Part shown: positions 1 to 9,472 of the stretch, piece by piece
How the letters are laid out: the number at the start of each line of letters is the position of its first letter
Numbering within the stretch: position 1 is the first letter of the stretch
Source of the DNA: Cupriavidus pauculus
GTDB lineage: Bacteria; Pseudomonadota; Gammaproteobacteria; Burkholderiales; Burkholderiaceae
DNA: 64,000 nucleotides
NCBI RefSeq assembly: GCF_003854935.1
Contig: NZ_CP033969.1
Coordinates: 1,736,001 to 1,800,000 of the forward strand
Direction: 5' to 3'
Position numbers and translations under genes: made by a program
Notes under the pieces: generated by a model
Told to the model about the DNA's origin: nothing
Databases searched by the model: none
Seen by the model: the letters and a program-made list of their open reading frames with translations, nothing else

Positions 1-725
1 ATGCCTTCGCGGTCGGCCAGGTTGGCGTCAGCGCCGGCGTCCAGCAGCAGTTGCACCACTTCCTCGTAGCGCGTGCTGCCGTCGCCCAGGATGATGGCTT
101 CCAGCAGCGCCGTCCAGCCGAGCTGGTTGACGCGGTCCACCGGTACGCCGGCCTTCAGCAGCAGCTTCACCACTTCCACGTTGCCATGCTGGCTGGCCGC
201 GATCAGCGCGGTGCCGTCGTAGCGGTCGGTGCTGCGGACGTCGGCGCCGTGCGACAGCGACAGCCGCACGATGTCGAGCTGGTTGGTGGCCGAAGCCAGC
301 AGAAACGCGCTGTTCGATTCCCCGTCCTTCTGATTCACGTCGGCGCCGGCCATGATCAGCGCGCGCGCCACGTCGCCGCGGCGGTTGTAGACGGCGGCCA
401 CCAGCGCCGAGCGGCCGCGTTCGTCCACGGCTGACAGCGACGCGCCGGCCCGCAGCAGCCGGTTCACGAGATCGAGGTCGCCGATGCTGGCCGCTGTCAC
501 CAGATTGCGATCCAGCGCGGTCATGCCTTCGCCGCGCGATGGCGGGCTGGCCGGCAGCGGGCGCGGCATCGGCGCGGGCGCCGAGGCATCGCGCATGCCG
601 CCCAGCGATCGCGCCAGCGTCTGGCCGCCCTGGCCCGCCAGCAGCCCGCCCGCCATCAGCAATCCCATCAACCCGAGCATTTCGGCAAGTGCCTGGCGGC
701 GGTGGCGGGTCTGGGAGGGCGTCAT
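1..725 (-). CDS. ankyrin-repeat protein (3' end beyond window)
   Basis: The minus-strand frame is open from an ATG at 725 to the left edge, 241 codons, so the C-terminus is missing. Residues 16-32 are hydrophobic after a basic N-terminus, which suggests a signal peptide or membrane anchor. A Pro/Ala-rich linker follows. From about residue 70 come roughly five ankyrin repeats with the usual signatures, such as LLRAGAS, ALIMAGADVN and VVKLLLKAGV. Ankyrin repeats mediate protein-protein contacts, so this is probably an exported or membrane-anchored binding protein. The partner cannot be told from sequence. The start lies 22 bases after the stop of the ChaC-like gene, so the two may be co-transcribed. 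No good ribosome binding site is visible, and ATG at 680 is an alternative start. Confidence 0.8.
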   Translation of the reverse strand, partial: MTPSQTRHRRQALAEMLGLMGLLMAGGLLAGQGGQTLARSLGGMRDASAPAPMPRPLPASPPSRGEGMTALDRNLVTAASIGDLDLVNRLLRAGASLSAVDERGRSALVAAVYNRRGDVARALIMAGADVNQKDGESNSAFLLASATNQLDIVRLSLSHGADVRSTDRYDGTALIAASQHGNVEVVKLLLKAGVPVDRVNQLGWTALLEAIILGDGSTRYEEVVQLLLDAGADANLADREG

Positions 726-747
726 GATGATCGGCGTTGGGCTGCGG

Positions 748-1545
748 TCAGACGGTTTCGTGTGGATGGACGGCGGCGGCCACGGCGTCGTCCGGGCGCG
801 TTGCCGCGCTGGCCGAGGTGGCCACCGGCGTGGCAGTGGTGCAGGCCGCCCGGGCCACCTCGGCCGCGTCGCGCTCCTGGAGCTGGCGCCAGAGCCGGCC
901 CAGGTAAGGATCGTCGACGCCGTGCGTGGCAAGCCCCAGCAGGGTTTGTTGCAGGTATTCGCGGGCGGGGCCGTACAGGCCGCAGGCATGGCGCAGGCAG
1001 TCCACCACGCGCGCGTCGGGCAGGCGCCCGGCGTAGCCGGCGTGGGACCGGTTCATGACGAAGGCGAGCGCGCGCTGCTCGGGCGCGTCCGGCGCCTGGT
1101 CCAGCTTCACGCGCAGCCAGCGCGGGTGGTAGGCGCCCGTCATCATCTCGCGGCGCCACAGCACGCGGAATTCCTGCTCCACCACGTGGCTCGGGATGCG
1201 GAACACCATGCCCGTGCAGCTACCGCCCCGATCCAGGCCCAGCACGAGGCCGGGGTTGTCCCAGGTGCCGCGATTGATCTTCGAATAGAGGTAGAAGCCC
1301 CGGTGATAGCCGTGCACCGTGGCCAGCCGGCTCTCGGTGTGGACGACCATCGGGTTCCAGATCAGCGATCCGTAGCCGAACACCCAGACGTCGCCGTTCA
1401 GGTCGGCCGTATCGGGCCGGCAGGCCAGCGCGCAGCCCAGCGAGCGCTCCACGTCGGCCTCAGGCAGCAGCGAGGACGCGACCGGCGAGCTGCACAGCTT
1501 GGTGCGCAGCCGGTCTGCCTCGAGGTCCTGTCTGGTGATGGCCAT
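748..1545 (-). CDS. ChaC-like gamma-glutamylcyclotransferase
   Basis: The 265-residue protein carries the ChaC/GGCT signature FGYGSLIW at residues 56-63, which forms the binding loop, and a RREM motif with Glu133 as the probable catalytic acid. ChaC enzymes cleave glutathione to 5-oxoproline and Cys-Gly in the cytosol. By homology this protein should act on glutathione or another gamma-glutamyl peptide. The start was taken at MAITRQ rather than 16 codons upstream because the upstream residues do not look like family sequence. It is transcribed towards the ankyrin-repeat gene with a short gap. The family call is secure. The exact substrate is not. Confidence 0.88.
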   Translation of the reverse strand: MAITRQDLEADRLRTKLCSSPVASSLLPEADVERSLGCALACRPDTADLNGDVWVFGYGSLIWNPMVVHTESRLATVHGYHRGFYLYSKINRGTWDNPGLVLGLDRGGSCTGMVFRIPSHVVEQEFRVLWRREMMTGAYHPRWLRVKLDQAPDAPEQRALAFVMNRSHAGYAGRLPDARVVDCLRHACGLYGPAREYLQQTLLGLATHGVDDPYLGRLWRQLQERDAAEVARAACTTATPVATSASAATRPDDAVAAAVHPHETV

Positions 1546-1679
1546 GGCTGAAAGAATAATCCAAAGCGCATTGATGCGTCGCAAGCAAACCACGGATTCG
1601 TGCCCGGGTGTGTGCAGCAGGCAACGGTCGGGGGCTTGCCCGAGGGGCCGCCGATTGGCCGGATCGGGTGCCGGGTCAC

Positions 1680-1685
1680 TACAAT
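1680..1685 (+). promoter_or_regulatory. putative -10 box (TACAAT)
   Basis: TACAAT lies about 95 bases upstream of the small gene starting at 1778. A poor -35 candidate, TTGGCC, lies at 1655-1660 with a 19-base spacer. This is assigned by consensus only. Confidence 0.35.
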
Positions 1686-1777
1686 AGGGGCCCTAACGCC
1701 CGGGAACTGCCGTGCAACTGACGGCGAACGGGCGTGCAACTGTCGCGCAATGTGCAGCGACCTTCGGAGAACCGGAC

Positions 1778-2098
1778 ATGGCGCATACCCTGACCGTGGT
1801 GTTTGGCAGCGGCAAGGAATTTGAATTCACGCTCGCGGACAATGATCTGGCGGCGCTGACCGACGACGCCGCCTGGCGCTGGTTCGACCGCGAGTACGCG
1901 GAACTGGACTGCCAGGCGTCCAGCCCGGTCGGCAAGGTGCTTGTGATCGACAAGATCCTCAACGTCGCCAAGTTCTCGGGCGAGAACCGGTTTGCCGCCG
2001 ACGCCGCCTGGGCCCAGGACTTCGCCCGGCATGCCGGCAAGCTGCTGGACCGCGACAAGGTGCGCATCGACGTGGGCAACGCGGCGATCGGCTTCTGA
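1778..2098 (+). CDS. small conserved-looking protein of unknown function
   Basis: This 106-residue soluble protein has no family I recognise. The ATG at 1778 has GGAGA eight bases upstream, and the in-frame ATG at 1712 has no comparable site. The composition is acidic and ordinary, with no signal peptide, membrane segment or cysteine cluster. The first 20 residues look like a beta-hairpin (TLTVVFGSGKEFEFTL). Codon use resembles neighbouring genes and a clean terminator follows, both of which support a real gene. It faces the FKBP gene convergently. Confidence 0.75.
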   Translation: MAHTLTVVFGSGKEFEFTLADNDLAALTDDAAWRWFDREYAELDCQASSPVGKVLVIDKILNVAKFSGENRFAADAAWAQDFARHAGKLLDRDKVRIDVGNAAIGF

Positions 2099-2124
2099 GC
2101 GCCGCGCGGGCCCCCAGGAATGAC

Positions 2125-2150
2125 AAACGGACGCCGAGGCGTCCGTTTTT
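2125..2150 (+). terminator. Rho-independent terminator
   Basis: An eight-base stem, ACGGACGC with GCGTCCGT, has the tetraloop CGAG and is followed by five T. A short A-run precedes it, so it may also act on the minus strand for the FKBP gene. Confidence 0.8.
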
Positions 2151-2188
2151 GCGGGTGGCGCGCCGGATCAGCCCGGCGCCGGCCGGTC

Positions 2189-2536
2189 TCAGACCGACAG
2201 CAGCTCCACTTCGAACAGCAGCGTGGCGTTCGGCGGGATCACGCCGCCGGCGCCGCGGGCGCCATAGCCCAGGTCCGCCGGGATCACCAGGCGGCGCGTG
2301 CCGCCCACCTTCATGCCCTGCACGCCTTCGTCCCAGCCGCGGATCACGTGGCCGGCACCCAGCGGGAAGACGAACGGGTCGTTGCGGTCCTTGCTCGAAT
2401 CGAACTTGCGGCCAGCCTGGCCGTTTTCGTACAGCCAGCCGGTGTAGTGCACGGTCACGTGCTTGCCGGCCGTGGCTTCGGCGCCCGAGCCGACGACGGT
2501 GTCTTCGAACTGCAGGCCGGAGGGAGTGGTTTGCAT
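2189..2536 (-). CDS. FKBP-type peptidyl-prolyl cis-trans isomerase
   Basis: The 115-residue protein is a single FKBP domain without signal peptide, so it should be cytosolic. The characteristic segments are all present: [47 protein letters not shown] and a closing LLFEVELL strand. Enzymes of this class speed up isomerisation of X-Pro bonds during folding. The length matches the short single-domain bacterial FKBPs. It lies 46 bases downstream of yaeQ on the same strand, so co-transcription is possible. Confidence 0.95.
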   Translation of the reverse strand: MQTTPSGLQFEDTVVGSGAEATAGKHVTVHYTGWLYENGQAGRKFDSSKDRNDPFVFPLGAGHVIRGWDEGVQGMKVGGTRRLVIPADLGYGARGAGGVIPPNATLLFEVELLSV

Positions 2537-2582
2537 CGCGGTCTTCCTTGTCTGTGTGGCGATAAAGGGTTGGCCGAGGCGG

Positions 2583-3131
2583 CTAGTCTTCGGCGCGCTG
2601 GAGCACTTCGCGCGTCAACTGCACGTTGTGGTCGTCGTCGCTGACCCAGATGTCGCCATCCTGGATCGTGACGGACAGGCGCATGGCGCGCTGGGCCATC
2701 TGCGCCAGCGCGTCGACCGCTTCGGACGGCACATTGTAGACGGTCACGTTGCGCAGCTTGCCGGCCTTGCCGGCCATGCCCTTCCACCACTCGCGCGCGC
2801 TGGCGCTCTGATAGGTATAGACCGTGACGCGGTCCGCGCGCGACGCGGCGCGCTTCAGACGCGTCTCATCGGGCTGGCCCAGGTCGATCCAGTGGGCGAT
2901 GTCGCCGGTCAGCGTCTTGTCCCAGAGGTCGGGCTCGTCGGGGTCGTCCAGGCCGCGCGTGAACGCCAGCGTTTCGCTGGCCTCGCAGGCAAAGGCGAGC
3001 AGCCGGACCATCATCCGCGCATCGTTCTCGGACGGATGCTGCGCGATGGTCAGCGTGTGGCTGCCGTAGTACGGCCGGTCCATGTCCGAGACGGACAGTT
3101 CGGCCTTGAAGATCGTGGATTTGAGCGCCAT
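2583..3131 (-). CDS. yaeQ: YaeQ family protein
   Basis: The 182-residue protein matches YaeQ along its length. Examples are the N-terminal [12 protein letters not shown], the central [14 protein letters not shown] region and the AREWWKGM segment. YaeQ proteins have a compact PD-(D/E)XK-nuclease-like fold, but their cellular role is poorly defined. The start is taken at MALKST, since the frame extends 14 further codons into sequence with no family resemblance. The usual family length is about 180 residues. Confidence 0.9.
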   Translation of the reverse strand: MALKSTIFKAELSVSDMDRPYYGSHTLTIAQHPSENDARMMVRLLAFACEASETLAFTRGLDDPDEPDLWDKTLTGDIAHWIDLGQPDETRLKRAASRADRVTVYTYQSASAREWWKGMAGKAGKLRNVTVYNVPSEAVDALAQMAQRAMRLSVTIQDGDIWVSDDDHNVQLTREVLQRAED

Positions 3132-3254
3132 GGGATCGGGATTGCGGCGCGTGCCCGGGACCGTGCCCGGCACGCGAAAGGCCGCATCATACGTGATCCG
3201 GGCGGCGGCGCGATGGAAAACCGGCGCGGGAACGTGCGCCGCCGCGCCCAGCGG

Positions 3255-3575
3255 TCAGGGCTCGCGGCTCGGGTTGCGGTAGTCGCCCAGCCAGAAGCGC
3301 AGCACGGCCGACGCCAGCACCAGCGCCAGAAAGGCCGCGGCGGCCACCAGCGCCAGGCCGCCATCGGTATTGATCTGGCCGGCCATGGCCACGCGGGCCA
3401 GCAGCACGCCGACCAGGCTGGCCAGCAGCGGCAGCAGCAGGGCGCCACGGCCGTAGGTACGGAAGGCCCAGAGTGGAAACCGGCGCAGGAAATTGGACGG
3501 AATGCTACATACGGCGCAGGCACCGGCAGCAGCCAGCGACGCCGCAACGACGTCGTTCGGGGAAATCAGGCTCAT
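3255..3575 (-). CDS. small inner-membrane protein of unknown function
   Basis: The 106-residue protein has about three hydrophobic segments (roughly residues 8-24, 38-60 and 68-92), so it is a likely inner-membrane protein. The start MSLISPND was chosen because the longer reading frame upstream is low-quality Arg-rich sequence. I do not recognise the family. It sits alone between yaeQ and the YceI gene on the same strand, with gaps of over 120 bases on both sides, so nothing in the context indicates a function. Confidence 0.65.
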   Translation of the reverse strand: MSLISPNDVVAASLAAAGACAVCSIPSNFLRRFPLWAFRTYGRGALLLPLLASLVGVLLARVAMAGQINTDGGLALVAAAAFLALVLASAVLRFWLGDYRNPSREP

Positions 3576-3729
3576 CTTGACTCGCGTCTGGCCGGTACGC
3601 ATAGGCGAAACGCGGCAGGATGGGAAGAGGGAAGGCGCTGATTTTACTGAATTTTTTTCGCGCAAAGGTGACGCGCGGTCGTCATCGCCCGTCGTGGTTT
3701 TCCCTTTTTCGCCGGATGGGGCACAAGCG

Positions 3730-4329
3730 TCACGGGGCCGGACCGTCCGGCGCCGCTTCGACGGAAATCCGCAACGTGACGGTATCGCCGACATCGGGCA
3801 GGAAACGCGTCATGCCGAACGCGCTGCGCGCAAATGTGGCGTTAAAGTCGCCTCCGCAGACGTCGCGGCGGATGCCGAACAGCACGGTCTGCCCGCAGCT
3901 GAACCGGTCGGCCTCCAGCCGCAGCGGCTGCGTCACCCCGTGCAGCGTGAACGTGCCTTCGACGGCGACCAGCCGCCCCCCTTCCACGACAAAGCGGTTG
4001 GCCTGCAGCCGGGCGACCGGAAAGTTCTGAGCGTCGAGAAACTGGCCGGACCGGAGCACCCCGTCGAGGCTGCGGTTACCGCTGTCGACTGAGTCGGTGT
4101 CGACGGTGAAGTCGATCGCGCCGGCGCCGGTGGCGGGGTCATAGATCACACGGCCATCGATCTTGCCGAACCGGCCTCGGACGGTGGTGCGGTCGAAATG
4201 GCTCGCCTCGAAGTACACGCTCGTATGCGTGGGATCGACGGCGTACTGGGTCGGTGCCGCCCAGGCCGGCGGGGCAAGCAGGGCGACCAGCGCGACCGCA
4301 GCCCTGGCGAAACGGTACGGCCCCGGCAT
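3730..4329 (-). CDS. YceI family periplasmic lipid-binding-like protein
   Basis: The 199-residue precursor has a Sec signal peptide ending in PAWA at about residue 22. The mature part shows the YceI lipocalin-like pattern: YAVDPTHTSVYFEASHF near the N-terminus, then VRGRFGKIDG, a central SLDGVLRSGQFLDAQNFP and FTLHGVTQPLRL. YceI proteins bind amphiphilic or isoprenoid ligands in the periplasm. The ligand here is unknown. Two cysteines (in FSCGQ and RDVCGG) may form a disulphide. The start is 11 bases after the MAPEG stop, so the two are probably co-transcribed. Confidence 0.9.
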   Translation of the reverse strand: MPGPYRFARAAVALVALLAPPAWAAPTQYAVDPTHTSVYFEASHFDRTTVRGRFGKIDGRVIYDPATGAGAIDFTVDTDSVDSGNRSLDGVLRSGQFLDAQNFPVARLQANRFVVEGGRLVAVEGTFTLHGVTQPLRLEADRFSCGQTVLFGIRRDVCGGDFNATFARSAFGMTRFLPDVGDTVTLRISVEAAPDGPAP

Positions 4330-4340
4330 GGCGGCCCTCC

Positions 4341-4727
4341 TTAATGGACAAACACCGGCAGCAGGAAGATGCCGACCACCGTCAGGTAGCCGATGGTCCA
4401 GCACAGCGTGCGCAGCGTGGCGCGGTCGGTCAGGTAGCAGATCGTGTAGAGGATGCGGACGACGACGAAGAGCATCGCCAGTTCGTCCAGGCGCGCCTGC
4501 GGGGCGTCGAGGTGCTTAGCTACCAGCACGGCCGCGGCAAAGAACGGAAACGCTTCGAAGTGGTTGCGGTGGGCCATGTCCGCGCGGCGCGCCCGGCCGC
4601 TCTGCTTTTCCAGCCACGCCCGGGGGTCGTGGTTGTCGAAGCCGGTGCGGCCGCCCATCTTGGCGATCGACACCGTCAACACCGGCAGCAAGCCCGCTAC
4701 CAGCACACACCAGAACGCGATCGGCAT
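4341..4727 (-). CDS. MAPEG family membrane protein
   Basis: The 128-residue protein has four hydrophobic segments. It carries the MAPEG-like HRNHFEAFPFFAAAVLVA segment after the first loop and a conserved-looking LYTICYLTDRATLRT stretch. MAPEG proteins are small integral membrane enzymes related to microsomal glutathione transferases. Bacterial members of this subgroup are mostly uncharacterised. The ATG at 4727 has AAGGAG a few bases upstream, which decides the start over a longer frame. The gene ends 11 bases before the YceI start. Confidence 0.85.
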   Translation of the reverse strand: MPIAFWCVLVAGLLPVLTVSIAKMGGRTGFDNHDPRAWLEKQSGRARRADMAHRNHFEAFPFFAAAVLVAKHLDAPQARLDELAMLFVVVRILYTICYLTDRATLRTLCWTIGYLTVVGIFLLPVFVH

Positions 4728-4826
4728 AACTCTCCTTGCGTGTTTCGGTGCGGAGGCGGCGGATGCCGCCCCCCTTGTCAGTCGCGGCACCGGGCATCTG
4801 GCGCTGTGCCGATACCCGGCGCCGGG

Positions 4827-5056
4827 TCAGGCCGCGACGACCTTGATGCGGATGCCGTCGGCGCCGCCGACGTTCACCACCTGGCCGGCGCGGATCTTGG
4901 CGGTCTTGCGCGATTCGGCCGCGCCATCGACAGCCACCTCGCCGGCGGCGACCAGCGCCTTGCCGGCGCCGCCGCTGTCACAGACGCCCGCCAGCTTCAG
5001 CAGGTCGTTCAGCGCGATGAACTCGCGGTCGAGCGGGAACGTGATCGTCTGCGCCA

Positions 5057-5057
<1 letters not shown>
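4827..5057 (-). CDS. S4-domain RNA-binding protein (RlbA/YbcJ-like)
   Basis: This 76-residue protein is a single S4-like domain. The pattern LNDLLKLAGVCDSGGAGKALVAAGEV then VNGAAESRKTAKIRAGQVV is typical of the YbcJ group, with VDG replacing VNG here. Such proteins bind structured RNA in the cytosol, but their targets are largely unknown. The ATG at 5057 shares one base with the glnS stop (TGATG), so translation is probably coupled to glnS. A GTG codon at 5060 directly upstream is possible but unnecessary. Confidence 0.85.
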
Positions 5058-6805
<1,748 letters not shown>

Positions 6806-7099
6806 GTTGGCGCCGCATCACATGCGGCTCGATAGCTGGAAGGCGCGGCCCGGGTCTGGATTGACCCTGCCGCGCGTCCTGATGTTCCTGGGATCTGGTG
6901 CGCAGAGGCTGCGACGAATGGGGCGATTTTACCGTGCTTGCGGGGCGACACGGCAGTGGCTCCGCATTTTAAGAATCGTCTCAACCCCGCGGCCGGGCGA
7001 GGTGGTGCAGAATCCACGGCACGGTACTGCTGCGCCGTGTCCGTCCGTGCGACGCCATCGTCGCATGCCGCCCCATTTCTTGCCGCAGGAAAACACGCC

Positions 7100-8569
7100 A
7101 TGAATGCCGCCAGTTCTGCCGGCCTTGCCGGATCGACCCACCAGGCGCCCGCCGACGCGCTTGCCGCGCTGTGGCGCGACGCCGCCATGCCGCCGGACGC
7201 GCTGTCCCACCTGACCCTGACCGGTGCGGACCCGATCCTCCCATCGAGCTTCGCCATCGGCACGGCGGCGCAGGCCAGCCTGGGGGCGTCCGCGCTGGCC
7301 GCCGCCGCGCTCTGGGCGCAGCGGACCGGCCGCTGGCAGTCGGTGTCGGTCGACATGCGGCACGCGCTGGCCGAATTCCGCAGCGAACGCTACCTGCGGG
7401 TCAACGGCGGCCCGGCCCCCGAGCTGTGGGAGAAGATCGCCGGCCTGTATCCGTGCGGGGATGGCGGCTGGGTGCGCCTGCATACGAACTTCCCGCACCA
7501 CCGGGATGGCGTGCTGAAGATCCTCAAGTGCGCGCATGACCGGGACGCCGTGCGCGCCGCGCTTGCGCACTGGAAGGCCGAGGACTTCGAGACCGTGGCG
7601 TCGGACGCCGGCATGGTCGTGGCCGCCCAGCGCTCGCTGGAGACGTGGCTGCGCCATCCGCAGGCCCAGGCGCTGGCCGGCCTGCCGCCCGTGACCATCG
7701 AGAAGATTGGCGAGGCGCCGCCCGAGCCGTTGCCGGCCTTTCCGCCGCACGCCGAGATCAATGTCGACGCCCGGCCGCTGTCCGGCGTGCGGGTGCTCGA
7801 TTTCACGCGGATCATCGCCGGGCCGGTGGCCGGCCGCACGCTGGCCGCCCACGGGGCCGACGTGCTGCTGGTGACGGCGGCGCACCTGCCGTCGATGCCG
7901 TCGCTGGTCATCGACACGGGGCGCGGCAAGCGGTCGTGCCAGCTGGACCTGCGCGACCCCGACGACAAGCGCACGCTGCACAAGCTGTTTCACGGCGCGG
8001 ACGTGGTGGTGCAGGGCTATCGCCCCAACGGGCTGGCGGAACTCGGCGCCGGGCCCGAGGCGGCGGCGCGGGCGCGGCCCGGCATTGTCTATGTCTCGCT
8101 GTCGGCCTACGGCCATGTGGGCCCGTGGTCGGGCAAGCGCGGCTTCGATTCGCTGGTGCAGACGGCCACCGGCATCAACGACGACGAGGCGCGGGCGGCC
8201 GGCAGCGCCGAACCCCGGCCGCTGCCGGCGCAGGTGCTGGACCACGCCACCGGCTACCTGCTGGCGTTCGGCGCGATGGCCGCGCTGCACCGGCGCTCGG
8301 TGGAGGGCGGCAGCTGGCTGGTGCGCGTGTCGCTGGCGCAGGTGGGACAGTGGCTGCGCAGTCTGGGCCGTGTGCCCGACGGCGTGACCGTGCCGGACCA
8401 GCATATCGACGAGGTGTCGGACCTGCTGGAAGTGGCCGAATCGGGCTTCGGCGAACTGACCGTCGTCCGGCACGCGGCGAAGCTGTCCGAGACGCCCGCG
8501 CACTGGACGCTGCCGTCGGTGCCGCTGGGCTCGCACGCGCCGGAGTGGCTGCCGCGCCCGCCCGGCTGA
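7100..8569 (+). CDS. family III CoA-transferase, rearranged two-half form
   Basis: The 489-residue protein belongs to the CaiB/BaiF CoA-transferase family, but its segments are in an unusual order. Residues about 45-195 resemble the middle and small domain of a normal family member, starting from the helix after the catalytic Asp. Residues 227-420 resemble the normal N-terminal half (LSGVRVLDFTRIIAGP), with the likely catalytic Asp381 in QVLDHATGY. Residues 450-489 resemble the normal C-terminal tail (GELTVV to VPLGSHAPEW). The matching position in the first half lacks the Asp. The acyl substrate is unknown. The ATG at 7100 has AGGAAA upstream. Confidence 0.85.
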   Translation: MNAASSAGLAGSTHQAPADALAALWRDAAMPPDALSHLTLTGADPILPSSFAIGTAAQASLGASALAAAALWAQRTGRWQSVSVDMRHALAEFRSERYLRVNGGPAPELWEKIAGLYPCGDGGWVRLHTNFPHHRDGVLKILKCAHDRDAVRAALAHWKAEDFETVASDAGMVVAAQRSLETWLRHPQAQALAGLPPVTIEKIGEAPPEPLPAFPPHAEINVDARPLSGVRVLDFTRIIAGPVAGRTLAAHGADVLLVTAAHLPSMPSLVIDTGRGKRSCQLDLRDPDDKRTLHKLFHGADVVVQGYRPNGLAELGAGPEAAARARPGIVYVSLSAYGHVGPWSGKRGFDSLVQTATGINDDEARAAGSAEPRPLPAQVLDHATGYLLAFGAMAALHRRSVEGGSWLVRVSLAQVGQWLRSLGRVPDGVTVPDQHIDEVSDLLEVAESGFGELTVVRHAAKLSETPAHWTLPSVPLGSHAPEWLPRPPG

Positions 8570-8578
8570 GGCCCTGGT

Positions 8579-8602
8579 AGCGCCAGTAGCGCTACTGGCG
8601 CT
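8579..8602. terminator. 24-base perfect palindrome between convergent genes
   Basis: AGCGCCAGTAGC followed directly by its exact reverse complement lies between two convergent stop codons. The minus-strand stop (TAG at 8603-8601) is formed by its edge. There is no U-tract, so intrinsic termination in either direction is plausible but unproven. Confidence 0.5.
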
Positions 8603-9242
8603 AGTAGAGCGTGGTGCGGATGCGCTCGGGCAGTTCGCGGTCGTAGGCGGCGCCGTCAATCGCGTTCTGGCTCAGGTCGGCCACCATCGTGCCGGTGCTG
8701 GGCAGCGTGTCGCGCGATATCTGGGCGTCGGCGGCCCACAGGCGCGAGCGCAGCAGGGCCCGGGCGCACTGGAAGAAGGCCGAGTGGATGCGGATCACCA
8801 ACACCGTGGTGGGCGCCTTGCCCTGGACCACGCAGCGGGCGATCAGCGCGGGATCGGTGCTGATGGTGGCGGTGCCGCTGATGCGCAGCGTCTCGTTGAC
8901 GCCGGGCACCAGGAACAGCAGGCCGACGCGCGGGTCCTTGAGGATGTTGCGCAGGCTGTCGATGCGGTTGTTGCCACGGCGGTCGGGCAGCAGCAGGGTG
9001 CGGTCGTCGAGCACCTGCACGAAGCCCGGCCCGTCGCCGCGCGGGGAGCAGTCGCCGCCGTGCTCGTTCTGGGTCGAGAGCAGGCAGAACGGCGAGGCGT
9101 CGACGAAGGCGCGGTAGTGGGGGTGCAGGTAGTCGACCTCCTTCGCCAGCGACGCGCCGCGCGGTTCGTCGTACAGCGCTTCGAGGTCGGCAAGCTGGGC
9201 AATGTCGTGGGAGGGAGCGGGCGAGGGGGTGTGCGGGGGCAT
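8601..9242 (-). CDS. FMN-dependent PPOX-type flavoprotein (pyridoxamine oxidase family)
   Basis: The 213-residue protein has the split-barrel flavin-reductase-like fold of the pyridoxamine 5'-phosphate oxidase superfamily. Typical elements are FCLLSTQNEHGGDCSPRGD, then a LLLPDRRGNNRIDSLRNIL strand-loop that contacts FMN phosphate, and VGLLFLVPGVNETLRISGTA. It resembles the MSMEG_1061-type subgroup, whose reactions are mostly unknown. It is probably an FMN- or F420-type oxidoreductase in the cytosol. The start at 9242 was chosen because upstream sequence in this frame is non-family. Confidence 0.85.
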   Translation of the reverse strand: MPPHTPSPAPSHDIAQLADLEALYDEPRGASLAKEVDYLHPHYRAFVDASPFCLLSTQNEHGGDCSPRGDGPGFVQVLDDRTLLLPDRRGNNRIDSLRNILKDPRVGLLFLVPGVNETLRISGTATISTDPALIARCVVQGKAPTTVLVIRIHSAFFQCARALLRSRLWAADAQISRDTLPSTGTMVADLSQNAIDGAAYDRELPERIRTTLY

Positions 9243-9472
9243 GGGATGGCTCAACAGGGCGGACGGGACCACGGAGGTGCCAGTATGGCGCACCGCGATC
9301 CCGGCATGATGAAACAGCGAAACAGGGGCACAGCGACGACGACACAGCGACAGCTTTGGCGGCACGGCAGGGATGCCGGCACCAATGCCGACTCCGGGGC
9401 CGGCATCGGCGCCGACTCCACCACACGGCGAACGCGGCGAAAGCACCCGCCGCGCCGACCGCGCCGGCTGCC

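Noticed and set aside
9380-9425. Imperfect GCCGGCA/GCCGACTCC repeat in the PPOX-PhzF gap
   Set aside because: It is too short and diverged to be called a repeat family, and no second copy was noticed elsewhere.
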